The notes below the pieces were generated by a model that worked only from the letters and a program-made list of their open reading frames with translations, did no database searches and had not been told where the DNA came from. Position numbers and translations under genes: made by a program. From Ptychodera flava (taxonomy: Eukaryota; Hemichordata; Enteropneusta; Ptychoderidae), in contig NC_091944.1 of assembly GCF_041260155.1 (NCBI RefSeq), positions 12,651,272 to 12,715,271 of the forward strand: a stretch of DNA of 64,000 nt, in the 5' to 3' direction. Shown piece by piece: positions 23,041-33,720 of this stretch (positions are counted from its first letter, which is position 1; every line of letters begins with the position of its first letter).

Positions 23041-23305
23041 CGTGGAGGAATCGTGTATCACACCGCTTTCAACATCACGTAATTTTCGTTCATCGGATAT
23101 ATGCACACACACACAGATTGAATCTGACTTCTCGCCGTTCGTTCTCCTCAGCAGCTCCTGTTCTGTGGAAATCTCGTCCTTTGGACATAAAAAACCTCTC
23201 CAAATGTCAAAACAATCAAGAGACACATCTTTCTGAGAGCATATTAATTATCAGTCACAACGCCACTGAATATTGTTTTACTTTAAGTATTTGGCGCTAT
23301 ATAAA
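23041..23305 (+). mobile_element. LINE 3'-end fragment (CR1/L2/Jockey-like ORF2 C terminus)
   Basis: Two overlapping frames carry the C-terminal hallmark of many non-LTR retrotransposon proteins: STSRNFRSSD in one, then RRSFSSAAPVLWKSRPLDI in the next (usual form LRSSD ... RSFS.AAP.LWNSLP). They lie in different phases, so there is at least one frameshift, near 23100-23125. The end ggcgctatataaat resembles 3' ends of such LINEs and runs straight into the GATA tract. Confidence 0.7.
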
Positions 23306-23319
23306 TCTGTAAGCTAGCT

Positions 23320-23322
23320 AGT

Positions 23323-23409
<87 letters not shown>
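23320..23409. repeat. (GATA)n microsatellite
   Basis: About 20 near-perfect GATA units directly after the LINE 3' fragment, so it may have begun as the LINE's 3' tail. Confidence 0.93.
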
Positions 23410-24917
23410 GGATAGACAGACTGAGAGCGAAACGTTGCTATGGTGACCTGAAGAATTTTGAGATAAATAGGTAAGTAAATAAATAGATAAATTCGACAAG
23501 TAATCCTAGGTCTGAATGGTAGCTATTGTATACTGGTGTACTAGTATCTCTATCGTCATTTATAACCGGTGCTCACAAGATCACGTGATCCCACGATCGG
23601 GTGTTCGTACACTTTATCGTATGACTTGTAAGCCTCACGTGTCTCAAAGGTTCTGAATACAACTACAAGCTTGGTTTCTGAAGACAGTGGTAATATATCG
23701 TGAGAGTTCATGACCCGATCTGCCGCAGATTTTTGAAAATTACAAAAGATGCTATTCGGTGACATATGCAATGCTGTGATGACGTACATGGCCAGATAAT
23801 GGTATCAAGCTCTTGTTTCGTGATTTCGTTCTCAACGTTTGTATTTGGACAGAGACTGCCCTCTGCAAATGTTTGATAGTTTTGTTCTCAGGTGAACGAT
23901 GGATAAATATATTATCTGACCCTAAAAACGGCTGGCACCACAGACGAGGTCATTTCAGCACGACCATTCATAACATATCACATGATAGATGAGCAGTGAC
24001 CGCCCCCTGTCAAGGAATATGCGCAGTTTTCTGGAAACTTGTCAGCGCGCATCTCTTCTTTGAATATTTCTAGCTCCTCGGGCATTCGTTCTTGTTTCGG
24101 GTGTGCGACGTTGTTGTTTCGGCTGTCCCTCGACCGGTGAACGTTGCACGGTAAGTTTCGCAGAGATATACACACCTCCCTCAATGCCGTCGAATAGCAT
24201 TGCGTTGCCATGGTTTCGCGCATTGGTGGCCCTCAATTGTTACTTTTCCCGGTTTGTGACGAACCAGTTTCCAGTTGACAGTGTTTCGGAACCGATCAAC
24301 TTTTCCCCATTCTCTTCCAAGCTTAGGTGCGTCCAAAAGAATACTGTAGTTCTTACAGAACAAACTGTAATGTCGAGTTTTGTCTTTGTAATATCAGGGT
24401 TTGTTTGTTGTTCCTGCAGAGAATGCCCTCCATACAAACACGGATCATTTTAATCGAGATAACTGTACCACTGTCAGTGTAATTATAAACGTTCGACCGC
24501 TATCAGTGCATACTACGGGACAAAATACCTTGCATACAGCGATAACAAGACTTCTGTGCTCGATGTATGTGTACCAGGACAGTTCGCCATCATATTACCA
24601 GCTAGCTTGTTCATCTATGATCTTGTTCAGTGTTTGAATATTGCAAAATTTACTGAAAGTTATGTTCAGGTACACGTCTACGATTAATGGGGCCAGTAGC
24701 TGTAACTGTTGATGAGTGTTTAGCTATTTTTGTTTTGTATGTCACAGTCAACCGCAAATTCTTGTTCTGCTTCACAAAATAGGTCGGAAACACTCACTAT
24801 CAAGCTTGTAAACACAACGGGTATAAGTTCAAAGTGCACTTTTATTGCTGGCATTTGAATTTTAATCCAGGCCAGAATCACTTGGCAACAATAATAACGT
24901 AGTCTACGCATATGCAG

Positions 24918-25105
24918 GCTTAGTTGACAAACTGAATGCTGTATCTCTCATCATGCTTTATGGAGTAGAACAAGAAGGTGTAGTCACCATTAAAAAAGTG
25001 ATGGTGAAAGGTGATCAAAAATTACAGCTGCTGGACCAAAATGGAACTGTATGCTCTATCCATTGCATGCAGGAGAACAAGGATTTTGTAACACCAGATT
25101 TTAAG
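24918..25105 (+). CDS. Possible coding exon, unrecognised
   Basis: After a candidate acceptor (catatgcag, 24909-24917) an open frame in phase reads LVDKLNAVSLIMLYGVEQEG, then VVTIKKVMVKGDQKLQLLDQ, NGTVCSIHCMQENKDF and VTPDFK. It then meets TAA or, read differently, the donor AA|gtaaga. The composition is strongly protein-like (a beta-rich KVMVKGD-LQLLDQNGTVCSI pattern). No family was recognised and flanking frames give no convincing partner exon. It may be an exon of a host gene, a domesticated fragment, or part of a repeat-encoded protein. Confidence 0.35.
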
Positions 25106-26326
25106 TAAGAAAACCACAAATTAACAGAACGACACTATTTTCTGGGTGATTTTACGAGGGTGTAATCATAAAGGTAAAGCACAAAGCAAATTCGTCTACC
25201 CCGCGGCCAGAACTTTTCTTTCCGAGTGCAAAACCGAGCACTCGGTTATGAGTTCAATGTTCACATGTATCCAACACAGAATACAACATTGCTGGGATAC
25301 ATCAACCGTACTGAAGCTGGGTCCATGTGCAGTATACACAACGCGCGTCACCTATTTCCACTTCAATGTTCAGAACTTTGTGCGACATTTTAATATACCT
25401 CGTTTTTATGGTTAAACCACGTCATACTTGTGTAGCAACGCACCTTTTCAAGAGGGATTCAATTCGAAATTAAATGATTCACTATTTGTGATTCAGAATT
25501 AGTGTGCCTTATAGGAGTAAGTGTTTGTAGGTCAAAGAATGCACAAAGTTTCCCCACGGTATTTATCTCTACAATACAGGGAGAAGATCCATTCCTCGTA
25601 CTAGCTTTTAGTTGATTCTTGTGAGGTTTGGTCACTGTCTTGCGTCTCAACGCTTTCACTGCACGGCCAGTAACTTTGTATCGGCGTTGACGTGATTGGT
25701 AAATTTGGCGTGACCTGGCATGTGTTCTGTCTGATACACGATATGGAAGTAGGGCTTAGTTCTCCGAGGCAAATGTCTTGGCAGTAACCTCATTTCAGCT
25801 GTGATAACATTTCCCGAAAATACACATCGGAGAAGTACAGACACATTTGTATTTGTCGGTGAGCGCCAGCGTCATCTGGCGGTTGAAGAGATTTGAACCT
25901 CGTGCTTTACTCTGTAAACAAAAAGTAAAACATTTAGTTATTTCTACTCACACTAATATGAAATGTCGTGTTAAATATATGTAATAAGGCCGTCAAGAAC
26001 GATGGTGCGAGTCAAAACACGGATTGGACACAAAAAAAGTTGCACCATTGAGCCGCTGTTCTTTAGCTCCATTTGAACAGAAAGAGAAGGGGCGATTTAA
26101 ACCGCTACGATTTCTTCGATATTTATCCGCTAGATATCCTGTATAAAATTTTGTGTCATGTTTAAAATCGAGCACAACCATTTAACATGCCGATGGATAA
26201 AAACAAGTAAAGCGATACACGCAACTTGGTCCTATTAAATTACCTCCAAGTGTGTCAGACGATCGAGTTCCTTGGTCTAGGTTCGGGGTCAGGGGTCATG
26301 AGTTACAAGCATATAGTGGTTCTTAT

Positions 26327-26549
26327 TTAACCCATTGAACGCCAAAGTCAATTTTTGTCACCTTTATAAAATGTGCCCCAGTCATTGTTTTTCAGATTTT
26401 TGCCAAAATTTTGGTGAAAACTGTAGCAAATGAAATGTGATGTCCATTTGATCCAAAATTATCAAAAAAAATACAGAAAAATTCATAAAAATTGGTAAAA
26501 TGTTGCACTGCAATTTTGGTGAGAAAAATTACAGGACTCAAAGGGTTAA
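26327..26549 (-). mobile_element. TTAA repeat family C copy (MITE)
   Basis: Bounded by TTAA at 26327-26330 and 26546-26549, with ends CCCATTGAACGCC and ggactcaaaggg. It is the reverse-orientation relative of 42684-42905; shared interior blocks include gccaaaattttgg and aaaatgttgcac. Confidence 0.8.
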
Positions 26550-26905
26550 TGAGTACATGCGGCTTGTCAGTCATCTAGTGTGTATCTTCCTACAAAAATG
26601 CAATAACGACACAATCAAGCATGTCAGAATCACGTAGGTCGTGATGGAATGATGGAATGATGCTGCACACCTATTTATTCTCTAACCGCTTCTCAGTATT
26701 TCACTTTGAAGACGGTCGGGAACTGGACAAAATGCAACACCGAGAAACAATATAAGGCATAGATATAATCCGTATGTAATTAATATTGCTCACTGATCCA
26801 GTATCACAGCGACACAATAGTCACATGATCACGTATTATTTGCCGCTGGCCTGCAGTAACTTGTTGTTATTAAATGTGCGCTGCCCCCATCTCAACTTGT
26901 TCAAT

Positions 26906-26998
26906 TTAACCCTTTCACCACCATGGTTTGTCCTAAATCCATTGTTTCCTATGGTAAAGTTGGACCTGTATACAGGGAACTGGGGGTGAAAGGGTTAA
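26906..26998 (+). mobile_element. TTAA repeat family B copy (93-bp MITE)
   Basis: TTAA, then CCCTTTCACCACCATGGTTT at the left; ctgggggtgaaaggg then TTAA at the right, giving about 10-13 bp imperfect terminal inverted repeats. The interior contains tggacctgtatacagggaac. Other copies: 44228-44318, 52440-52534, 61486-61573, 62976-63071. Confidence 0.85.
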
Positions 26999-27615
26999 GG
27001 TGAGGCGACCTTGGCCTGCTATCGGATGGGCAAAGTCGATAACCGCTTGTCATATCAATCAAACTGCTAAACAAACAATGTAGTCTGTCTGCGGGAAGAT
27101 GACACTGCTTATTTGCTGTCCACCTGAGTTAACGGGTCAAGACCTGTACGCACTAAACCTTTTGATATTTTTATCTAGCTGGTTAGCTTTTCCTAGGGCC
27201 TCAGGCTATTTGGTTTCACCATTATCCTAGCAGCCCAATAGGTTCGTAGTAATCCTACAATCGTTCCGTGCAGGTATGGTAAGTAGATGAAAATGTGAGA
27301 CTAAAACTTAGGTGTGCGCTTTACCCTTGGACGTCATCCACTCAGCCTGAGTTAACTGGTATTGCAGAGGAACTCACAATTCAAGCACAAATCAATTAAC
27401 GTCATACTGTCTTTAGAAGGGCAATACCATATTAACTAGTTTTGTTTGTTCTACGAAACAAGCATATTTTACTATACCTTAGCGCCCACCGTATGTTGCA
27501 ATGCAGTGCCTTACACAGTAACGTTATGAATAAGTTGAACCCGGAATTCGAAGTGATCACGGTACAGACAAAACCATGTTAGCAAAGTCATATATAGACT
27601 TGGTACAAGTGGATG

Positions 27616-27781
27616 AAATAAAATCATTTGCAACAATTTCTCTCCTTTCTGTTCTATTTCATATAAACTTATTTTACATTTGGCAGCCCAAGTTAGGTTT
27701 TCCTAGCGATCGAACGCGTTATCTGCGAGTCTGCGCAGTAGTGAGTTAGTTTCTGCCAGGTGAAACTCCTCTGAATCGCGC
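27616..27781 (+). repeat. Dispersed repeat, unknown class (copy 2)
   Basis: Matches 16146-16320 in the same orientation over about 165 bp with scattered differences. Confidence 0.6.
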
Positions 27782-28241
27782 GTACCTCCAAAGAAAGAAT
27801 AAAAATAATGGAAAAAGCTTCAAAAGTTGCAGCTCATAGAAATTAATTTATAACTTTTCCTCCGATTAGTGTATTTTGCAGTAAATTTACCCATGACGTA
27901 ATGTTTATTGCCCTTAATAATACAAACGTCTGGATAAGGCTAATTCTACTCGATGATTTCTTTCTAATTGTAAACTACGTGTGTAAAATCACAAACTGCT
28001 CAATTTAATGAAGTTTGTCTATTTTTTCAGGTGGAAGTAGGTGAGGTACATTTGGAATTTATTATTTATATTCCGGTATACTTTGGTACTGGTAAATCTA
28101 AGCGCTAATTTTGAGAAGACAAGAAAGAAGGGTAGGTCGGGTCATCGGAAACATTTATTTTTATTTCTACTTCTTAATGGGTTTTAGAAATGCTATAATT
28201 TATTTTCAGAGAGGCAATTCTTTCCACACCTCTTGTAGAAA

Positions 28242-30701
28242 ATGGGAGACATACCAGACCCAGACACGACGCTGACTCCGAATGAGAAGCAAGCAATCAG
28301 GGACACTTGGAAGGAAATATACGCCAACAGAAAGGAGAATGGAGTAGCTCTCTTGTTGAGGTGAGTCTATGAAGCTTGAACTCCTGACTTTCGGGTCCAA
28401 CCCTTCGCATAGTTATCATGTATATTATTTCTATAACCAAACAGTCTAAGGTCAATTACAGGACGGTGTATGATGGGAAGCTATGTGTTTTGCTCAAGGT
28501 CACAACATCATAGTACCGGGGTACCTGACACAATATCCCCTCCATGGCGTGTCAACACCCTGATGCATGATGCCTTGTTTTTGCTCATCAAACCTTTCTG
28601 ATATAATATCTGTAAGTCAACCCAGAAGTTAATCACACACAATAGAACGATTTTTTAAAGGGCGGTGGTCGTCGGGACGGGGCTCAAAGGTCGCTAGGGA
28701 CCCCTACGACCGATGCAAACTCTGTATCTAAGCTACGTTGGTGATTGATGAAAGTTAAAACATGTTTGTCTTAATGTACATTATAAAATTTAAATGTTGC
28801 ATCTATTTTGACATGATGCATCTATATAGTGAATGAAATACAATATTTGTAAACAAGAAAGTTGCACATGCGCCGTTCCGACGACCACCGCCCTTTAAGA
28901 AAGATCAAGATCAAGGCAAAGGTAAACAGTACCAAGGCGAACCATTTACACAATTTGAAGTAAAAGATTGAACATTTTGAGGCTTTGCATTCAATAATTA
29001 TTTGTCATATGTTACACGACCGGTAAAATGTTGGTTGTTTTAGACGAAACTTTCCTCAACGATCAGATGCCAGCTGTAACTTTGGAATTTTTCTCGACAT
29101 TCTTATTTGTACTAAAAGCTTGTGTGATTATACAGTACAGAATCCGAAACACACTCTGAATCCGAAATACACTTTGTGTAAGTTTATGAAATATGAATCC
29201 GAAATACACTTTGTGTAAGTTTATGAAATATGAATCCGAAATACACTTCGTGTGAGTTTAAGTGAAATATAAATCCGAAATATATTTTTATACAAGTGAT
29301 AGAGAAATATAATCTGAGGTTCAAGAAAACGAGGTCAACATTTTAAAGCGGTGTCATATTTCAACTATTTTGCTTTTGTTGGCATAAAGCCATCCTCTAG
29401 AAATTGAAGTAAGTACTATAACTTTTTTTTACCTCACTTAAAGAAATGACATTCGATACTTTCCAGCTGGGCGTCATCATAAGTCTGTCATTTACATAAG
29501 TTCTTGATATCACTCCACCAACCATACTTTGTCATGAAATATGAGCCAATGAATGAGCTGATAGCGATAGCGCTATTGATGCAGGTCACAGGTCTCTGTC
29601 ATCGTCGTACACCACGCCCTCTTCGGCGAGTCTTATCACCCAACGCGTATTTTTTTTTGCGAGAGCAGAGCAGGAAAAAATGCTCTGGCTTGCGAGAATG
29701 GTCTCTGTGCGAATATTACTTTATGTAAATGAAATGTATGATTTACGACGGCGAAAGTAGGATCTGCAATGAAAGTCATATGAACTTCCATCGATCACTC
29801 ATGTCAATGAAAACATTCTTTTTTGTTTGAAAACAGATTATTTTCGGAATATCCGGAAACTAAGCAGCGATTTAAAAATCTGAAATTTCTCGACGACCTG
29901 GAGAAACTTGGCAAACACCCGACGATGAAAGCCCATGCCTTCCGCGTGATGGCGTCCCTCAACTCCCTGGTAGAGACACTGGACGACGCCGAAGTACTCG
30001 TAGAACTATTGGTCAACCTGGGTCGAACGCACAAAGTGAAGAACGTGACAGAATCGGACTTTGATGTGAGTACGCGTTACGGTGTGGCAACGCTCTTGAT
30101 TACATGCCTTTTACGTCATTATTATGTCCGAAAATATCCGTTTACGGTAATCATTATTGTGTTCGTAACTTTTGAATAAATTCAAGGGAAGGGGGTAGTC
30201 GGATCTGCGCCTGTGCGATTTTTTGTTTACAATCTATTCACGTGCACGATATTTAGATGCATCACTTCAACATAGCTGCAACATTGAAATTTTACGATAT
30301 TCATTGTTAACAAACATGTTTCAACTTATATCAATCGCCAACATCTATATACAGTAGAGTAGAGATCCCTGGCAACCTTTGAGCAGAGTTCCGACGACCG
30401 CCTTCCTTAAATTGTGGTGAATCTGAAAATAAATATTGTACACTTGTACGGTTGTAAAGAAACTTGGCATTTCGAACCAGATAAATTCAACCTTTATCAA
30501 TATTTAGACTTTCATGTCGAAATAGAAGAATTGCATGAGTCATTCTGATCTCTCTTTGCTTGTTCCCAACGTCAGAAACTTGGAGTGGTCGCGATATGGT
30601 TGGTTGAAAACAAATCCGGCAGTAGCTACACCGAGTACGCCAAGGCGGCCTGGATAAAAGCTTGGGGAGTTATACAATCTGTTATCGTGAAGGAATTATA
30701 A
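28242..30701 (+). CDS. Globin B (intracellular globin, three exons)
   Basis: Exons 28242-28360, 29837-30065 and 30576-30701 join to 157 residues (MGDIPDP...VIVKEL). Donors are gtgagt at both introns; acceptors are aacag and gtcag. Intron phases 2 and 0 fall at the B12.2 and G7.0 sites, as in globin A, and the middle exons are the same length (229 bp). Haem-pocket residues: CD1 Phe (F52), distal His H73 in KAHAFRVM, proximal His H105 in LGRTH. The protein is clearly paralogous to globin A (shared LTPNEK, NSLVE-LDDAEVLV, YTEYAKAAWIKAWGV). It lacks the terminal extensions of globin A, and Asp3 does not fit N-myristoylation. A 5' untranslated exon is likely, since tattttcag lies 32 bp before the ATG. 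Confidence 0.9.
28655..28898 (+). mobile_element. TTAA repeat family D copy (MITE) in globin B intron 1
   Basis: TTAA 28655-28658 and 28895-28898 enclose a 17-bp perfect terminal inverted repeat, AGGGCGGTGGTCGTCGG. Length is 244 bp and there is no coding capacity. Further copies lie at 30181-30410 (inverted) and 37412-37561 (right part only). Confidence 0.88.
29133..29290. repeat. 37-bp tandem repeat, about four units, globin B intron 1
   Basis: Units begin aatccgaaatacactttgtg and continue taagtttatgaaatatg. Two central units are identical and the outer ones diverged. Confidence 0.85.
30181..30410 (-). mobile_element. TTAA repeat family D copy (MITE) in globin B intron 2
   Basis: Inverted relative to 28655-28898. 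The right end reads ccgacgaccgccttcc then TTAA (30407-30410), and the left end ttcaagggaaggggg is a decayed TTAA-AGGGCGG end. Interior blocks (gtttacaat, acatgtttcaactt) match in reverse complement. Confidence 0.72.
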
Positions 30702-31461
30702 ATCTTACAGGTGGAACCAGGTTACAAGAATTATCTCTTACGTTTCAGACGATTTCAAGCGACCAATGACATCCATCTTACGAGAATATGAGCTGACTGT
30801 ATCTAGATTAGGATGACAGTGTTTCTCTAAAAAACTGTCATTGTTTTAGTTATTTATAGTGATGTGCTCTTTCCGAGCCATTGCTGTCTTTGTGGTAGAT
30901 TTAGTTTTAACGTTTAAAGTTGAAAGTGTTTGGAGCTCTACTGTCGTCAACTTATAAATGAATTAAGCGCGATGGACGGATATTTGTTTTCTTTACAGTG
31001 ATCGACGAAATGTCAACAGTTGACGCTTTTTGTGTAAGAATGATGTATTTACCAGCTTAATGAAGATATTGGTAACTTTGAGCGAACGTCAATGTAGTAA
31101 CATGCAAGTTTCCTCAACCAGCCTTTGTGTCACTGGGTACTACCTAGATATGTTATATCCAAAATGTGTAGCACTAACCCGACGTGCTCAACCAATATAT
31201 GATTTAAATTTTGTATTATAAACTTACTAAAACTACATATCTGACATTACCATGAATATTACTACTGGACGTTGTAAGGCCAACATAGTATTTGGTGAAC
31301 CAAGTACATACAGAACTGATCACTTGTTTTCTAGTCTTTACTTGCATATTCAGATAACATTTCGTATCGCACATTAAGCTGTCCCATGTACACTTCATAC
31401 CTCTGTACATATTAGATTAACACTACATTTGATAAAATATTGTTATTCCTCTTTTCATTTA

Positions 31462-31467
31462 AATAAA
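31462..31467 (+). terminator. Candidate poly(A) signal of globin B
   Basis: AATAAA about 760 bp after the stop codon at 30699-30701; no earlier AATAAA was noticed in the 3' flank. Confidence 0.3.
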
Positions 31468-31707
31468 GCCTTTTTTTCTTTTAATACATTATATTTGTCA
31501 GGATACTAGTCACATTTGTGGGAATGCGCAGTGTTGACATCCATAATCTGTAAACTGTAAAATATTCATATCCCCACGCATGCAGACATATGGTCATCAA
31601 TTCTAGTTGCAAGCAGATGCAATTCTGTTTGCAAGAAAACGGATAAATGATTCCCAGAGCGATTTATGGCCATTCACAGCTGCATGCCAAGATTAAGATT
31701 AAGGAGA

Positions 31708-32214
31708 TTAAGGTAGAATGCCCCTCGTGGCGAGCCCCTCGGACACTTAGTTTGTACTGGAGTTGGTTTCAATTCGGTGCCACAACTCTCAGTGTGTGAG
31801 ACAGACATATTGTACATTCATTTGTTTGGGTATATCACTACACATTTCAAAGTCACTGACTAAGCATGCAGCAACTCTGTCTAGCTGGACCAATAGCTGA
31901 ACAGTTGATTGCACTTGATCTATAATGAAGCTGTTTTCAGTGACCATTGCAGCTGAAAATTAAAATAATTTTCTCCGTGAAAACTCTCTCACACACAGAG
32001 TTGTAGCACCGAATTGAAACCAACTGTATATTTTTCCCGTCCAGCTGCTGCTGCTTGTTTCGACTCACTTTTTTGTACAAGGTTGAGTAAGAGAAAATTT
32101 TCACGAAAATCGAAATTTTTTTAAGGTGGTATGCACAAGTAGTACTAGTAAATGAAAAAAGATTTGTAAAATTTTAGAGTCCATATATCTGCCCCGAGGC
32201 GCATTCTACCTTCA
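31708..32214. mobile_element. TTAA family A ends around a nested TA element
   Basis: The left end at 31708 is TTAAGGTAGAATGCCCCTCG and the right end at 32190-32212 is gccccgaggcgcattctacc, both family A. A second family A start, TTAAGGTGGTATGCAC, lies at 32121, so 32121-32214 may itself be a short deleted copy. The middle part is the separate element at 31754-32028. Confidence 0.6.
31754..32028. mobile_element. TA-flanked MITE (Tc1/mariner-like ends)
   Basis: The left arm from 31761, AGTTGGTTTCAATTCGGTGC followed by cacaactctc, is inverted at about 31986-32025 as gagttgtagcacc, gaattgaaaccaact, over about 38 bp with a few mismatches. Both ends adjoin TA dinucleotides (gTAC on the left, gTAT on the right). 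Confidence 0.65.
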
Positions 32215-33666
32215 GGGAACTGTCATCTTTGGAAGGAACTGTCGGAAGAGGGGGGACGTACTACGTGAGAATTGTTACAAACATCAGCCAGCTATTTTCG
32301 AAAAAAATCAATATTTACATGATTTGAGAGGCAAAACAACGGGGAATTCCTTGGAAAGAATATGTCAAGTTCTGCCGACTCCGAAAATGTCAGCTCTTGG
32401 AGGGAGAAAAAGGTACTTATCTTAGGCATTCTTGTAATGAATTTTAATAAATACGAAAGTAAGGAAGTCTTCGTTACTACTAGTACTCAGATGGAACTGT
32501 GCTGCCTAATGCACTAAAACCATCAACGCATCCGCATTTAATCAATTTTTTTGCGAAATCAACACAGCTTGCAGGCAGTCTTGAAGTAAGCTAAGCTTTA
32601 ACAGTTTCATTGATTGGATGTGTCAGTGATGAGTGAGTATGTGTGTCACTAGCTCCAATTACGGAGATCCCCAGCTGTCGCCACACTCTCTTGATCGGCC
32701 TTGTGGTGGCGCTCTGTGAATGCCACAGGGTTGCGCGAACACTTTATTGGTTTATATTTGATAAATGAAAATTACATACCGATAATATCAAATAAAGGTT
32801 GAGCCCACAAGCTCGGGCAGAGAAATATTGAAAATGTAGAAATTTCACTGTTCATAGTCGTTTTGTCTGATGAAAATCTCTTTTGGGACATTTTCTTCGT
32901 CGCAGTTATTGGTACCATGATAGATAGTCAATGGTTACGACAGGTATGATAGGGATGGCAGTGCATAAAGCAAAGTGCCTTATTGCGCAAGCAACAAGTT
33001 TATTCTTGCTTGTACGTACCAGAGCTAGCCGAGCCTGGCTGCCCTGCGTACTTTGCCCTAGGACGTTGACCCTTGAAACAAGTCATGATGACTGCAATAA
33101 ATTTTATCCCAAACGAAAATATAGTGATGCACTATATTTTCAAATTCTAAAGTTACCTTAGTGACGTTATCGATTGTAAATCATGATCAAAGTTTAAAAA
33201 AAACCCATTGAATCTGGGACTGAGACTACAATGATGCACTCACAAGCACAGTTGAATTTCAAAGGCAGTGACAAGAGTTCAAGACTATTTAATATTCTTA
33301 TCATACTGTAGTAACGTGTATGTGTATCAGCGAGCCACTGGTGGTTGCCTTCGGTGGCCTGCTGCATGCTTCAGCTATTAAAGCCCCACTAGCTGTATCT
33401 TTCTAGCATCATGTTTATGATTTTACTTTCAAGCTAAAATAAGTTTGTGAGAATGTACTAATTTAGGTCTGTGTATACATTTATTATTAACTACATGCTG
33501 GGACTGTATATGCAATTTTGCACAAGATAAAGATTACACTGGGATTGTTTGCCCAAACATTAATTCTGAGCCCTATGCGGAAACGGTGGATACTGTGCAT
33601 ATCTGCCCTGAAAACTGCAGAGAGGAGTCCAATGTAATGCACAGGGGTGAACGTTTTCAACTGTGA

Positions 33667-33720
33667 TATTATTACAAAGGAAACAGACCATACAAATGTT
33701 CTGTTTCCTTTGTAATAATA
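33667..33720. repeat. Perfect 21-bp inverted repeat with 12-nt loop
   Basis: Arm 33667-33687 (TATTATTACAAAGGAAACAG then A) is the exact reverse complement of 33700-33720. The transcript of either strand would fold into a 54-nt hairpin. It may be a remnant foldback transposon or a small structured RNA; no flanking duplication is obvious. Confidence 0.75.

Larger units (their letters stand above)
20100..24917. other. Intergenic stretch with repeats only
   Basis: No host gene is supported. It contains the foldback at 21559-21681, a loosely inverted pair around 21711-22245 (CGTAATTC-TTCGTTT blocks with CCCCTCCC tracts), the LINE 3' fragment at 23041-23305 and its GATA tail. The 118-codon frame at 20269-20625 (-) has no recognisable motif. 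Confidence 0.45.

Noticed and set aside
16146-27781. tRNA gene or tRNA-derived SINE
   Set aside because: A weak B-box-like GAACGC occurs in both copies but no A box at the right spacing and no cloverleaf; kept only as a dispersed repeat.
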